From Ananas comosus (taxonomy: Eukaryota; Streptophyta; Magnoliopsida; Poales; Bromeliaceae): DNA of 64,000 nt. Below, in pieces: positions 1 through 10,389 of this stretch. The DNA is taken from NCBI RefSeq assembly GCF_001540865.1, contig NC_033629.1:7320019-7384018 (forward strand). Reading direction: 5' to 3'. How positions within the stretch are numbered: position 1 is the first letter of the stretch; every line of letters starts with the position of its first letter. Under the pieces are notes generated by a model, which was not told the DNA's origin, did no database searches, and saw only the letters and a list, made by a program, of their open reading frames with translations. A program made the position numbers and the translations under genes.

Positions 1-636
1 ATATTGGTCTACTCTCGTAGCGACGAGGAGCATGCGGAACATTTGAGGATAGTGCTACAAGTCCTTCGGGAGGAAAAGCTCTATGCAGAATTGAAGAAGT
101 GCGACTTTTGGCTCCGTGAAGTTGCCTTCTTGGGACATATTATTTTCGAGGGTGGTGTATCAGTTGACCCGAGGAAAGTTGAGGTGATTGAGGATTGGCC
201 TCGCCCGACAAATGTAATGGAGGTCCGCAGCTTCGTTGGCTTAGCGGGCTACTATAGGCGATTTGTGGAGGGATTCTCGAAGATAGTTATTCCACTCACT
301 CGTCTTACAAAGAAGGGCACTAAGTTCGTGTGGAGCGACAAATACGACCGGAGTTTCAAGGAGTTGAAAGAAAGATTGACTTTGACTCTAGTGCTCGCTC
401 TACCGGTTCAAGGTGAAGACTTTGTGGTGTATAGCGATGCATCCCACCAGGGTCTTGGGTGTGTTCTGATGCAAGGCGGGAAGGTGATCACTTATGCGTC
501 CGGTAAGTTGAAAAGCTATGAAAAGAACTATCCCATCCATGATCTGGATTTAGCGACAGTGATCTTCGCTCTTAAGCTGTGGAAACACTACTTATATGGT
601 GCGCATTGTGAGATATACACGGATTACAAAGTCTGA
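1..636 (+). pseudogene. Ty3/Gypsy pol fragment: end of reverse transcriptase and start of RNase H
   Basis: This reading frame runs in from the left edge. Its first part matches the thumb side of a Gypsy reverse transcriptase: the block [15 protein letters not shown] is followed by [20 protein letters not shown], both hallmarks of Ty3/Gypsy pol. RNase H follows at about residues 140-210, with the [13 protein letters not shown] motif carrying the first catalytic aspartate, then [19 protein letters not shown] and YTDYK. The frame ends at 636 because one base is missing in the AAA-GTC-TGA stretch. Shifting the frame restores the expected [12 protein letters not shown] sequence just downstream. 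The catalytic aspartates of the RT palm would lie off-window. Seen: the motifs and the frameshift. Known: the order RT-RNase H-integrase is typical of Gypsy elements. Inferred: the element is dead. Confidence 0.93.
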
Positions 637-1229
637 AGTACTTATTTACTCAAAAGGAGCTTAATATGAGGCAACGCCGGTAGTTGGAGCTATTGAAGGA
701 TTATGATGTTACAATCCTCTATCACCCGGGAAAAGCTAATGTGGTAGCCGACGCGCTTAGCAGGAAATCAGTAGAGAATCTTACGATGTTGATCACACAT
801 CAAGAGCCGTTGTGGAGGGAATGCGGCGGCTTGATCTTGAGATTGTAGCTCCGGAGGTTCCGGCTATGCTTACGGCTCTCGTTGTCCAACCTATCTTGTT
901 GGAGAGGATTAAGAGTTTGCAATCCGTGGACCCAAGTCTCCAAAAGGTACGGCGCGACATCGAGAGTGGGCGTTGCGGTGATTTCGGTGGAGACCCCGAT
1001 GGCGCGCTTCGGTATCAAAACTGATGGTGTGCCGGAAAATGAGGAAATCCGAAAGCTAATCTTGCAAGAAACGCATCGATCTCCCTATAGTGTCCACCCG
1101 GGCGGCACCAAAATGTACAAGGATTTGAAAATGCACTATTGGTGGTCGGGAATAAAAGGTGATATTGGACGCTATGTGGCGCAATATCTTGTGTGTCAGC
1201 AAGTTAAGGCGGAGCGTCGATTTCCGGCA
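637..1229 (+). pseudogene. Gypsy pol fragment: end of RNase H and integrase zinc-binding (H2C2) domain, broken
   Basis: This continues the element to its left after a one-base frameshift. Up to about 770 it encodes the RNase H end (LLKDYDVTILYHPGKANVVADALSRKS), interrupted by a TAG where TGG (Trp) is expected at about 680. From about 1020 to 1229, in another frame, comes the integrase H2C2 domain: THRSPYSVHPGGTKMYKDL, then HYWWSGIKGD, then YLVCQQVKAE. The first cysteine of the C-x2-C pair is replaced by tyrosine. The sequence is cut at 1229/1230 by an LTR insertion and resumes at 1639 with the expected GKLQSLPIPVWKWEDI residues. Confidence 0.88.
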
Positions 1230-1234
1230 GAAAA

Positions 1235-1638
1235 TGTAACATACCACATCCCTCGTAAGTCGNTGTAGTCATTCCCTTTTGTTATACATGTATCAACTTT
1301 ATTTTGTTGATTTAGGTATGTAAAGTGAAAACAATCATGTAATTGGTGGATGACTAAATGTAAAAAGATATGATGGTTGAATGGAATGTAATATTATTAC
1401 TTACTTGAATTTGGTTCAAAAGAAATCAAATATCACGTGTGTTGTATATTTAGCTTAGAGCTTTCGCTTCCGTGTTGCTTGCCCTCGAGTAAGCCTTGTA
1501 TTGTTTATACAATTCTCTTGTTAATTGCTTAATTATATGTGTCGTTGGAGCCTTGGGCGGACAGGGGAGGCTCTGTCCGTTCGGCGTCTGTTGACGTGAC
1601 CCAAATCCGACCAAATTGGCGGGGATTGGGGCGTGACA
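1235..1638 (+). mobile_element. Short solo LTR inserted in the Gypsy integrase, with a single N inside
   Basis: The inserted block starts TGTAACATACC and ends GGGGCGTGACA, the same termini as the other Gypsy LTRs here. It is flanked by GAAAA (1230-1234) and GGAAA (1639-1643), a 5-bp target duplication with one mismatch. Removing the block and one repeat restores an uninterrupted integrase reading (...RRFPA-GKLQSLP...). The last 100 bp carry the conserved LTR end with the CTCTGTCCGTTCGGCGTC stretch. At 404 bp it is far shorter than the 2.3-3.6 kb LTRs nearby. An undetermined base at 1263, 29 bp in, suggests that the middle was lost in assembly or deleted. Confidence 0.82.
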
Positions 1639-2739
1639 GGAAAGCTCCAAAGTTTACCTATTCCCGTTTGGAAATGGGAGGATATAGCGATGGACTTCGT
1701 GGTCGGATTACCCCGGTCGTCGGGTGGCCACGATGCTATTTGGGTAGTGGTGGATCGCTTGACCAAGTCGGCGCACTTTCTAACGATCCACACTACTTGG
1801 TCTGGAGATAAGCTCGCCTAAGTTTATCTTGATGAAATAGTGAGATTGCATGGGGTTCCGAAGTCGATCGTATCGGATCGAGATCCCCAGTTTACATCAT
1901 ACTTTTGGAAGAGCTTGCAAGAAGCACTTGGCACGCGGCTCGATTTTAGCATCGCATTTCATCCTCAAACTAATGGTCAATCAGAGAGAACCATTCAAGT
2001 GTTGGAGGATATGTTGCGAGCGTGTGTCATTGATTATCGGTGTGGATGGCATGATCACTTAGCGATGGCCGAGTTCGCCTACAATAACAGTTATCAAGCT
2101 AGTATAGAGATGGCATCATTTGAGGCTCTCTACGGGAGGAAGTGCCGATCTCCTATACATTGGAGTGATGTCGGTGAACGAGTGGTTTTGGGCCCCGATG
2201 TGTTGTGGGAGGCAGAGAAGAAAGTCCGCCTTGCATGCCAAAGGTTGTTGACGGCACAATCTAGACAGAGGAGTTATGCGAATAGACACCGGCGAGATCT
2301 TGAATTTGCGGTAGGCGACCGTATCTTCTTGAAGGTATCACCCATGAGGGGTGTGAAGCGGTTTGGAGTTCGGAAAAAATTGAGTCCCCGATATGTTGGA
2401 CCGTATGAAGTGTTAGAGCGGATTGGAGCAATAGCATACTCACTTGCCTTGCCGCCGAAGCTTGCGGAAGTTCACAATGTGTTTCACATATCTAATCTCC
2501 GCAAGTATATCCACGATCCCGAGCACGTTCTTTCATATGAGCCACCGGAACTCCTAGAGGACATGACATACGAGGAGTTCCCGGTATCAATTATAGCTCG
2601 AGAAGTGCGGAAGTTGAGAAACCGCGAGATTCCATACGTCAAAGTTTAGTGGAGCAATCATGATGATCGCAAAGCCACGTGGGAACTTGAGGACTCGATG
2701 AAAGAGCGTCATCCTCATCTATTCGAAGATTTGAGTTGA
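1639..2739 (+). pseudogene. Gypsy integrase core and C-terminal domain, with two in-frame stops
   Basis: Integrase resumes with GKLQSLPIPVWKWEDIAMDF, whose aspartate is the first of the D,D,E triad. A TAA at 1819-1821, where the family has CAA (Gln, in RLAQVYLDE), stops it. Reading continues in frame with VPKSIVSDRDPQF (second Asp) and HPQTNGQSERTIQVLEDML (catalytic Glu), then EFAYNNSYQASI and YGRKCRSPIHW. The C-terminal part has VGDRIFLKVSPMRGVKRFG and the VHNVFHISNLRKY chromodomain-like stretch. A second stop, TAG for CAG at 2647-2649, precedes the normal tail (ATWELEDSMKERHPHLFEDLS) ending at 2739. All three triad residues are present, but the frame is broken, so no active integrase is made. 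Confidence 0.93.
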
Positions 2740-2790
2740 GGTATGAGTTTATGTTAAGTTAAATTAGTTTCGAGGACGAAACTCCTTTTT

Positions 2791-2802
2791 AGGAGGAGAG
2801 AA
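2791..2802 (+). other. Polypurine tract of the Gypsy element
   Basis: A run of purines (AGGAGGAGAGAA) lies immediately before the TGTAAGATAGTGG start of the 3' LTR and 50 bp after the pol stop. This is the usual position of the plus-strand primer for Gypsy reverse transcription. Confidence 0.7.
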
Positions 2803-5088
2803 TGTAAGATAGTGGATCCTCGTCGTGTTAAACCACTTTTGGTCAAAATGACCAAAGCGTAGCGAGAAGGATGCTTGGACATAGTCCATACGACATTCCA
2901 ACAATGTTGGAAGGGTTAAAGCTGAGTTTCAAGTGAGACTATTGAGTTTTAGCATTGCTCGGCACGAAATGGAGCTAAAGCATTGCCAAAACTGCAATCT
3001 GGGCACTGCGTACCAATACTGTGGAAGAGGTACCGGTACCCTGCAGCAACCCGAGAACAGCAACTCTCGGGTTTGGCCTCTGCTGAGCGGCATACTGGTG
3101 ACGCGAGCCCGCGTACCGGTACCCAACGCCGCGAACAGCAGGGTTGTTCTGCTGCAAATAAAATAAAATGGAGGGCTTATTTGCGATTGTGTGAACATAT
3201 AAGAGGGCCCCATCTTCTTCTCTCTTGTTCACAAGCTGAGAACACTCCTCTCTCATTTTCTCCCACTTTCTCTCTAGAAGCTTCTCTCCAAGGGTGATTG
3301 GTGGAGATTAGAGGGGATTTGAAGGAGGATTTAAGGCTTTTGAAGGTGAAGAGCTCTCCTACAAGGTGGAGCTTGTGGTGTTCATAGGCTAAGGTAAGGT
3401 TTCTTGTAAGATCTTGGTTAGGGTTTGGTTTTATACCCTAAAACACTTGGTTTTGATCTTCTTACATGAAAGGAAACCTAAGAGAGACCTTGGAATCTCA
3501 TGTTGGAACCATGTTGTTCATGCTATGGGAACCCTAAGATTGAAATTGGGGTTTTCATAGATATGAGGTTTATGGTTAAATTGACCCTTTGTAATTGAAG
3601 GTAAAATCGACGTTGTGGGCAACTCAAACGGGAGTTCCTACGGGAGTGTAGCACGGTATTGAAGAAAAGGACCGCTTTTGCTTCGTTTCCGCCGGATAGG
3701 GCCGAAGCAATGTCTAAAAATTCCAAGCTTCGTATTCTCGCACCTCGGCATTATTTAGAGGTGGGGGGGTGCTATCCGAAGCAATCGAGTTTGTTTCTAT
3801 GTCCAAGTTACATTGTTGACTATGCACCTCTCATGTTGATTATGCATTGTAGGATGTTGATAGTTGCATTTTCATTCCTTATATGCTTTCATAGTTCATA
3901 TTGCATTGTGAGATGGACACATGATATAGTGGATGTGTAAGGATTGGGTCTTGACATTGAATCCTATAGTGCCGAAAACAAGTGATGAACTTCATGTATA
4001 TGCGATGACATATCAAGTGGCATGTGAACTATATGTAATAACATAAACGAGTGGCATATGAATCTAGTATAGTAGAGACACTTATGACATGATAAACCTA
4101 GGGATAGATGATTTTCCCAAGTTATGGACATGTGGCATGTGAATTTAGTGTAGTTGAGGCACTTAAACATGAACATTGGGATAGATGGTTTTCCGAGTCG
4201 TTGTTAACCCTAGTTGGTAGGGTATTCTCAGTTTGAGACGATTAGATCATACTTACACAGTCTGTTCTTGCTTGGCGGTGGTCGCTCCACTCAAGCAGTG
4301 AGCTCCGGAGTTATCACACGATGGACTAACGTACTTGTCCAACAGACGGTCTCGGGTGGGTCGAGCGGTCGGGCCTCCTCACTAATGGGATTGTACTTGA
4401 GTCGGGGCGAACCTTCGGGTTAGCCAAGTTGATTGGGTGATGAACATATGAATGATATACTTTATCGAGCATAGTAGTATGATAGCTAGTTGAGTTCATT
4501 ATTATGTAGACATTCATTCATTTACTATTGATTAAGGCATAGTAGTATGATAGTAGAATTCATACTATGTTAGCAGTTTTGTTTCATATCATATCTATCT
4601 ACTCATGCTTGGTTAGACCTAGTGGGAAGATCGGCGGGGTCGGCGGCCGAACCCACTGGGAACTATTATTAGTTCTTATCCCACTTTATTGCAGGGCCTA
4701 GCTCGAGCGGACCGGACAAGGATTGCGGTAAGGGCATAGCGCCCTAGTTAGTAGCCTTCCTTTATGCATTAGAGTACCCTATGTATGAGAGAGAGACTTG
4801 ATATATTTTGAGAGAGGTTACTTTTGGAGAGTTGTACATATATTATGAGAAGAATATGTAAACCAAACGATGTAAATGGTTGAATGAAAATGTAATAGCT
4901 AGCTTCCTCTCTTTTGCTCTTGCTTGTTTATACTCACAATGAATCATGTATTTAGTTGATGTTTTCCTAGGCAACTATATGTACATGATTGTTGTTGTTG
5001 GGCCTTGGGCCGACAGGGGAGGTTCTGTCCGTTCGGCGTCTATTCGGCGTATCCTAACCGACCAAATTGGCGGTTGCGGGGCGTGGCA
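2803..5088 (+). mobile_element. 3' LTR (about 2.29 kb) of the Gypsy element on the + strand
   Basis: It starts TGTAAGATAG directly after the polypurine tract and ends GGGGCGTGGCA. It has the features shared by the LTRs in this window. There are ACCGGT-core palindromes at about 3028-3122, a TATA-like ATATAAGAGG at about 3197 followed by a CT-rich start region, and a possible leader splice donor (AAGGTAAGG) near 3393. The block CCACTGGGAACTATTATTAG lies at about 4652, and the conserved end with GGTTCTGTCCGTTCGGCGTC is near 5020. The matching 5' LTR lies beyond the left edge, so the flanking repeat (ACGAG follows at 5089) cannot be checked. Confidence 0.82.
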
Positions 5089-6471
5089 ACGAGGGTGCAG
5101 GAGGAGAAGGGGAGTAAGTGGAGAAGAAAATGGAGCGGAACCACGACCGATCGAGGCGGAAACTGCAGCCGATCGAGGCGGCGGATAAGCAAGATGAGGG
5201 AGAAGACGAAATTGGTGAGGGGCAAAATGATCATTTTGTCATCACATTTCACACTGTACTCCCCCTGTGAACATTTTTCATTTTACAAGGGGGCAAAGTG
5301 TAGACTTTTAAATGTCATGGGGAAAAAGTGAAAAATTAGATTTTGACAGGAGGATTTTATGTAATTTAGCCTTAATTAAATTAGTATTTTTCGTCTCAAT
5401 AAAAAAGAAAGTTTAGAAAACTAATTTATAAATGATCTAAAGATGAGGGACTGACGTACATTTTTATCTAAAAAATGTATAACAACTAGATTCTACCATA
5501 TGATTCAAGACAACAAAACCCTCTTTCGATACAGGTGACTTCCAAACAGACTACTCAACTATTATGTATAACATCTTTCATAAAATATTGAACCATGTGA
5601 TTCAAAATCGAGAAACCCATATAATTATAGGTGACTTTGAAATAAAACTCCCTTCACTATAGATGACTTTGAAATAGAGCCATCAACAATTATGTATTTA
5701 TTTTTAATTGATATCTTTTCGACTTTTATTTTTTATTAATTAATTAATTCAGTTTTATTTGATATATAATAGTTAATTAATCTATTTTCTAAAATTTAGT
5801 ATTTAACTATTTAAGATTTAAAATTTTTGTTTAAATTTTTAGTTTATTTGGCTAAATTAGTAGTTATGTGTATGTTAATAAAAAAAATTAACAGATAAAT
5901 TGCCTAAAGATGAGGAGACTTTGTACATTTTTATCTAAATAAATTGTATAATTTTTTATCAATTAAAGAGATCTCAAATGCGGATATCTAATATGGAAGG
6001 TTTGCATGAAAACTAAATAATATGCAGAAAAAGAGATATTCTGAGATTTTATTAACTAATAATGTTTTGGATACTATTTATTTTAAATTTTGTTTGGATT
6101 ATTTTTAATATGTAAATTGCTAAATACTTCATCTGTCATTTATTAGGCCCAAAAAAAAATTATGGTGCTGATTCATAAATGGCCTAAAGATTGAGAGCCT
6201 TCAGATATTTTTTGTCATAATAAATGATATGATTTGTATTAATTAAAGAGGTCTCAAGTATAAAATTTTTTTAATACAAAATAAAATGGTATGAATGACA
6301 TGACCTAAATAGTATAAAGAGGCCTAAAGATTGAGAGCCTTTAGATATTTTTTATCATAATAAATGATATGATTTGTATTAATTAAAGATGTCTCAAGTA
6401 TAAAATTTTTTTAATACAAAATAAAATAGTATGAATGACATGACCTAAATCATATTTTTGTATAAAAGATT
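5089..6471. other. AT-rich intergenic DNA, no gene recognised
   Basis: The first 150 bp are GC-rich and purine-rich, without a recognisable product. From about 5340 the DNA is strongly AT-rich. Degenerate copies of a motif of the form CCTAAAGATGAG...TTAATTAAAGAGGTCTCAA recur near 5431, 5896, 6181 and 6321, so much of this stretch looks like an old decayed repeat. It ends at the target site of the solo LTR at 6472. Confidence 0.6.
6181..6450. repeat. Two-copy tandem repeat, period about 140 bp
   Basis: The unit beginning GGCCTAAAGATTGAGAGCCT at 6181 recurs at 6321 with only scattered substitutions. Both copies end in ACATGACCTAAAT. The copies are alike enough to be a fairly recent duplication, while weaker relatives lie upstream at about 5431 and 5896. 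Confidence 0.8.
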
Positions 6472-9400
6472 TGTAAGGTGCCGAACTTCTGTAGTTATGA
6501 AGTTGCGGTGGAATGTAATATACCGGATTTTAATATAAAAGTAAAAATAAATAAAAAATAGTATGAGATACTATTTTATTAGATTTAGAGAAGTGAAATA
6601 TAGGTTGGGAATAACCTGTGCTTAAATCGGAGCAAAAATAGAAGATTTAAAATTTTCTGTGAGAAACGGGGCAGATAAATTAGTAGAAAATGTACAGTAT
6701 CAGAAAATTATGAAAATTGGAGGATATATCAGAATTATTTTTATGAGGCTAGATTTAAAGTTTCATGTCATTTTAACATCTGGAAGGTGGAGAATAAAAT
6801 CGAACTGCTATCTGCTAAAGATTACAGTTCGGTCGAGCTTTCGGTGATCAAACGGGGTTGAAACTGAAAAATTAAAAATTCTTTCGTTAAGTTGAGTGAA
6901 ACCGAGCATGACTGCCAAATTTGAGCTCAAACGGACGTTCAGAAGGGCATGCAAAAAATATCCGTACCTGAGCTACAAACTGAAGTTGAATAGTGTATAG
7001 CTGAGGGGCTAACTTGTAAAAAGAAATTAATCCCTTTCTTCTCCTTCCTCCTCAACCGAACACAACACACACACACGCATGCATGGAGGGAGAGAGAAAC
7101 CTCCCTTTCTCTCTCTAGATCTTTTCCAAAATTGATGGATTTGGTGGAGATTGAAGCTTGAAGGTGGATTTTCATCTTCATCATCTTCTTCCTCTCCATT
7201 AGAGCTAGCTTGAGAGGTAAGCTTTGATGCCCTTTAATGGTAGAATTGTAGGGCTCCAATTATATGCTATAAGAATGGATTTAGTGGAACTCCTATATGT
7301 TAAATAGAGGATTAATGCTTGAATCATGAAGCTAAATGGTGATTTCTTGCATAGTTGTAACATAGGGCTCCAAAATAGAGTTTTTCAAAACCAAGGGGTT
7401 TGATTTAAATTGAGCCTATATAAACCTAATTGCTAGGTATTCTGACGCGCTGGCAAAGTCGATTCAGCGATTCGTCGAGCCGGTGCGAAGTTATTAAAGA
7501 AACGGCGTTTTTGGCTTCGTTTCCGCCTGGAGGGCCGAGGCGGCGTCTAAAAATCATGGAAACGGATTTGGAGCACCGTGACGCATAACCGAAGACCTAT
7601 AATTTTCGGAGCTGCGAAGCGGCGCGCGGTTGGTGCGCAATTGCGAGATCAGGCCAAATCGGATAGCGGGTGCCGCGGGCGACCAATTGCAAGTGTCGAC
7701 AACCAATCGGAGAGCGAATCAAGGTGGGTTATGCTTACCGAAGCGACTAGGTCGCCTGCATGTCAAAATGGAGTTCGGTTTTATCGTTGATGCATATGTG
7801 TATGCATGTATTATTATGAGAATTACGCTAAGTTGATACTTGCATATAGAGGCATTGAAAATACATGCTAGACGATAATGCATAATGACATAGATTAGAA
7901 ATGCTAAATGAAATGCATGATTGCATACTAGTATATATGCATATTAGGATTAATGCTAGGTGCATTTAGTTTTATAAGATCATGTTGGATAAAATGCATA
8001 ATGGCGTCATGTGAATACATACTAGATGATAATTGATTATGCTAGTTGACAATGACATGTTGATACATTGAAAATATATGCCAGTGATAGATCCATGAGA
8101 TCATGTTACAGAACATGCATTTTAACGTATTGTTGATAGTTGCATATAAACATTATGTATACTAGTTGATAGTGGCATGTTGATGCATTAGAAATGCATG
8201 CTAGTTGATAATGGCAATTTGCTATGTTGAAATATATGCTAGATGATAATTGCATATTGACATGTTAAAATGTAAGCTAGAAGAATGCATTGGGACATGT
8301 GGTAGAAAAGCAAAGTGAAATGCATGATAACCTTTTGTGGAATACATGCTAGGTACAGGTTAGCATTGCAAGATCGTGTTAGAGAGCATGCATAATAACA
8401 TGTTATCGATTATGTTAGATAAGATGCATGTTGGCGTCGTAAGCACGAGATAGAGAACATGTAATTATAGAAACTCGATATGGACAATTAGGTGTCGAAT
8501 AGATCGAGTGACATCGAACCTAGTGTTATTAAACATAGATCGGATATGAACCTAGTGACATGAACCTAGGATGGATAAGAATGACAAAGAACCTAGTGTT
8601 ATGGAACATAGGTTGATAGTGAACCTAGAGTTAGTTGGATCTAGGTGAGTGGCATGTGAAATACAAGTATACTATGATATGAACATAGGGATAGAGGATT
8701 TCCCGTGTTGTTAAGAGTGACGTTTGATATTGGTGTAAAGAAACACTTTGATGCAATGAACTTAGGGATAGGTGGATTTTCCCTAGAAGTGACATATTGC
8801 ACGAGAACTTAGTGTAGTTGAGATACCATGATGTTGAACATAGGGATAGTTGGATTCCCGTGTGGATGTTAACCTAGTTGATAGGGTATCCTCAGTTGAC
8901 GAGGATTGGATCATACTCACATAGCCTGTCTGTGCTTGTCGTGGTCGCTCCACACAAGCTGTGCACTCCGGAGTTTTGTCACATGAGGGGGCTAACGTAC
9001 TTGCCCATGGACTAACATACCTGTCCGCAGGCGGCCTTGGGGGTAGCCGAGCGTTTAAAGACTCCTCCCCTATGAGACTTTGAGACGTGAGTTGGAGGCG
9101 AACCTTCGGGTTAGCCAAGTGATTGGGTGACAAGTACATGAGCTATAGAGTGGATTTGGTAGCCTAGTTGAGTGGATTTAAGGTTGAGGTGCAAGTGAGA
9201 CGTCCTTCGCCTCGAGCCTGGCTTTGTGCGTTACTCCGCAGATGATTGACTCAAGACCGAATCGGGTGGATAGCTTGTAAAGGTAGACGAAACCTTATGA
9301 ATAGAATTGAGATTGACAGGAATCTAAGATAGAGGAAAACTTAGAAGCCAATTGGATGAGCTATGCTTAGCAGGATTGGAAGTAGTATCGAATGAATTAC

Positions 9401-10059
9401 TAATTGGTTGCATAGTTGCATTATTGCATGATTTGCATATAGCATGTTCGTATTGCATGTTGTGAGGCAAGGCATGATTTTATTAGTTGCAAACTCTAGA
9501 TATCATATCTATTTGTTTATTAAACTAACCTGCAGTTTGCCTCCTTTGGACCTGTTGGTCGAGCTTTTTCCCTGGGTGGTCGTGCCCACTGGGAACTATG
9601 GAGTTGGTTCTTATCCCACATTGCTTTGGGGTGTTACAGGTTCGCACGTGAGCGGTGTGGCGGCGCGAGGCAAGGGCGTAGCTCCGTAGGTAGCGCCCTA
9701 CCACAGAGACCAGAGATAGCAGTACCCCGAGTCGACATATCCTAGGGGTATAGAGATGAAAGATCAATGTATCAAATTTGTAATGAATAAATGATGCAAT
9801 AATTCAGATTGCATTTGCATGAAAAATGAGTTGGATTTGAGATGTAAAAATGTACGAATGTGAATGCGTGTAATAACTTAGGATGTGTTATGTTGTTGAT
9901 ACCTTCTTTATGCAATCTCTGCTTGAATACTGTCCCTGTTTGGGATCTCTTGTATTGTAATTGATTGCGACGCCTAGGACGTACAGGGAAAACTCTGTCC
10001 GTTCGGCAGTTTGTCGGCGTGCCTGAACCTGACCAAATAGGCGGGGCTCGGGCGTGACA
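6472..10059 (+). mobile_element. Large solo LTR (3,588 bp) with perfect 5-bp target duplication
   Basis: It is bounded by TGTAAGGTGCC and CGGGCGTGACA and flanked by AGATT on both sides (6467-6471 and 10060-10064). Sequence on the two sides joins sensibly once it is removed. Inside are a CT-rich/GA-rich transcription-start zone (7030-7230), a possible leader splice donor near 7215, many ATGCAT-rich spacers (7780-8480), the CCCACTGGGAACTATGGAG block at about 9587, and the conserved LTR end (CTCTGTCCGTTCGGCAG near 9990). No primer-binding site, gag or pol is present, so this is a single LTR left after recombination rather than a complete element. It lacks the ACCGGT palindrome array seen in several others. 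Confidence 0.88.
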
Positions 10060-10064
10060 AGATT

Positions 10065-10389
10065 TGCATGACTTAAATCATTTTTGGCATAATTTATACA
10101 ATTGAAGGAATTTCAAATATAAATATCATTTTTGGCCAAAGAAATGGCTCTTTTATAAATAGTATAAAAGAAAATTTTTTATGGTCATATTAGAGATTTA
10201 AAATTTAATTTATCTATATCATTAATTGGACAATAATTTTTTTACTATCTTATACAAATATAATAAAATTTTTAAATTATAAATATTCACTAATAATCTA
10301 TTTAAAAATTATATATTACATATCAATCATGTCCGATCTTGATTATTTTTAAAAAATATTTTTGTTTCTTTTTTTCAAATATGTGACGT
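10065..10389. other. AT-rich flank between the solo LTR and the CACTA element
   Basis: This continues the AT-rich DNA that ends at 6471 before the solo LTR insertion. No coding potential or RNA gene is visible. Confidence 0.6.

Noticed and set aside
6472..10059. A complete retrotransposon
   Set aside because: No primer-binding site, gag, pol or second LTR lies inside; one target duplication encloses a single LTR.
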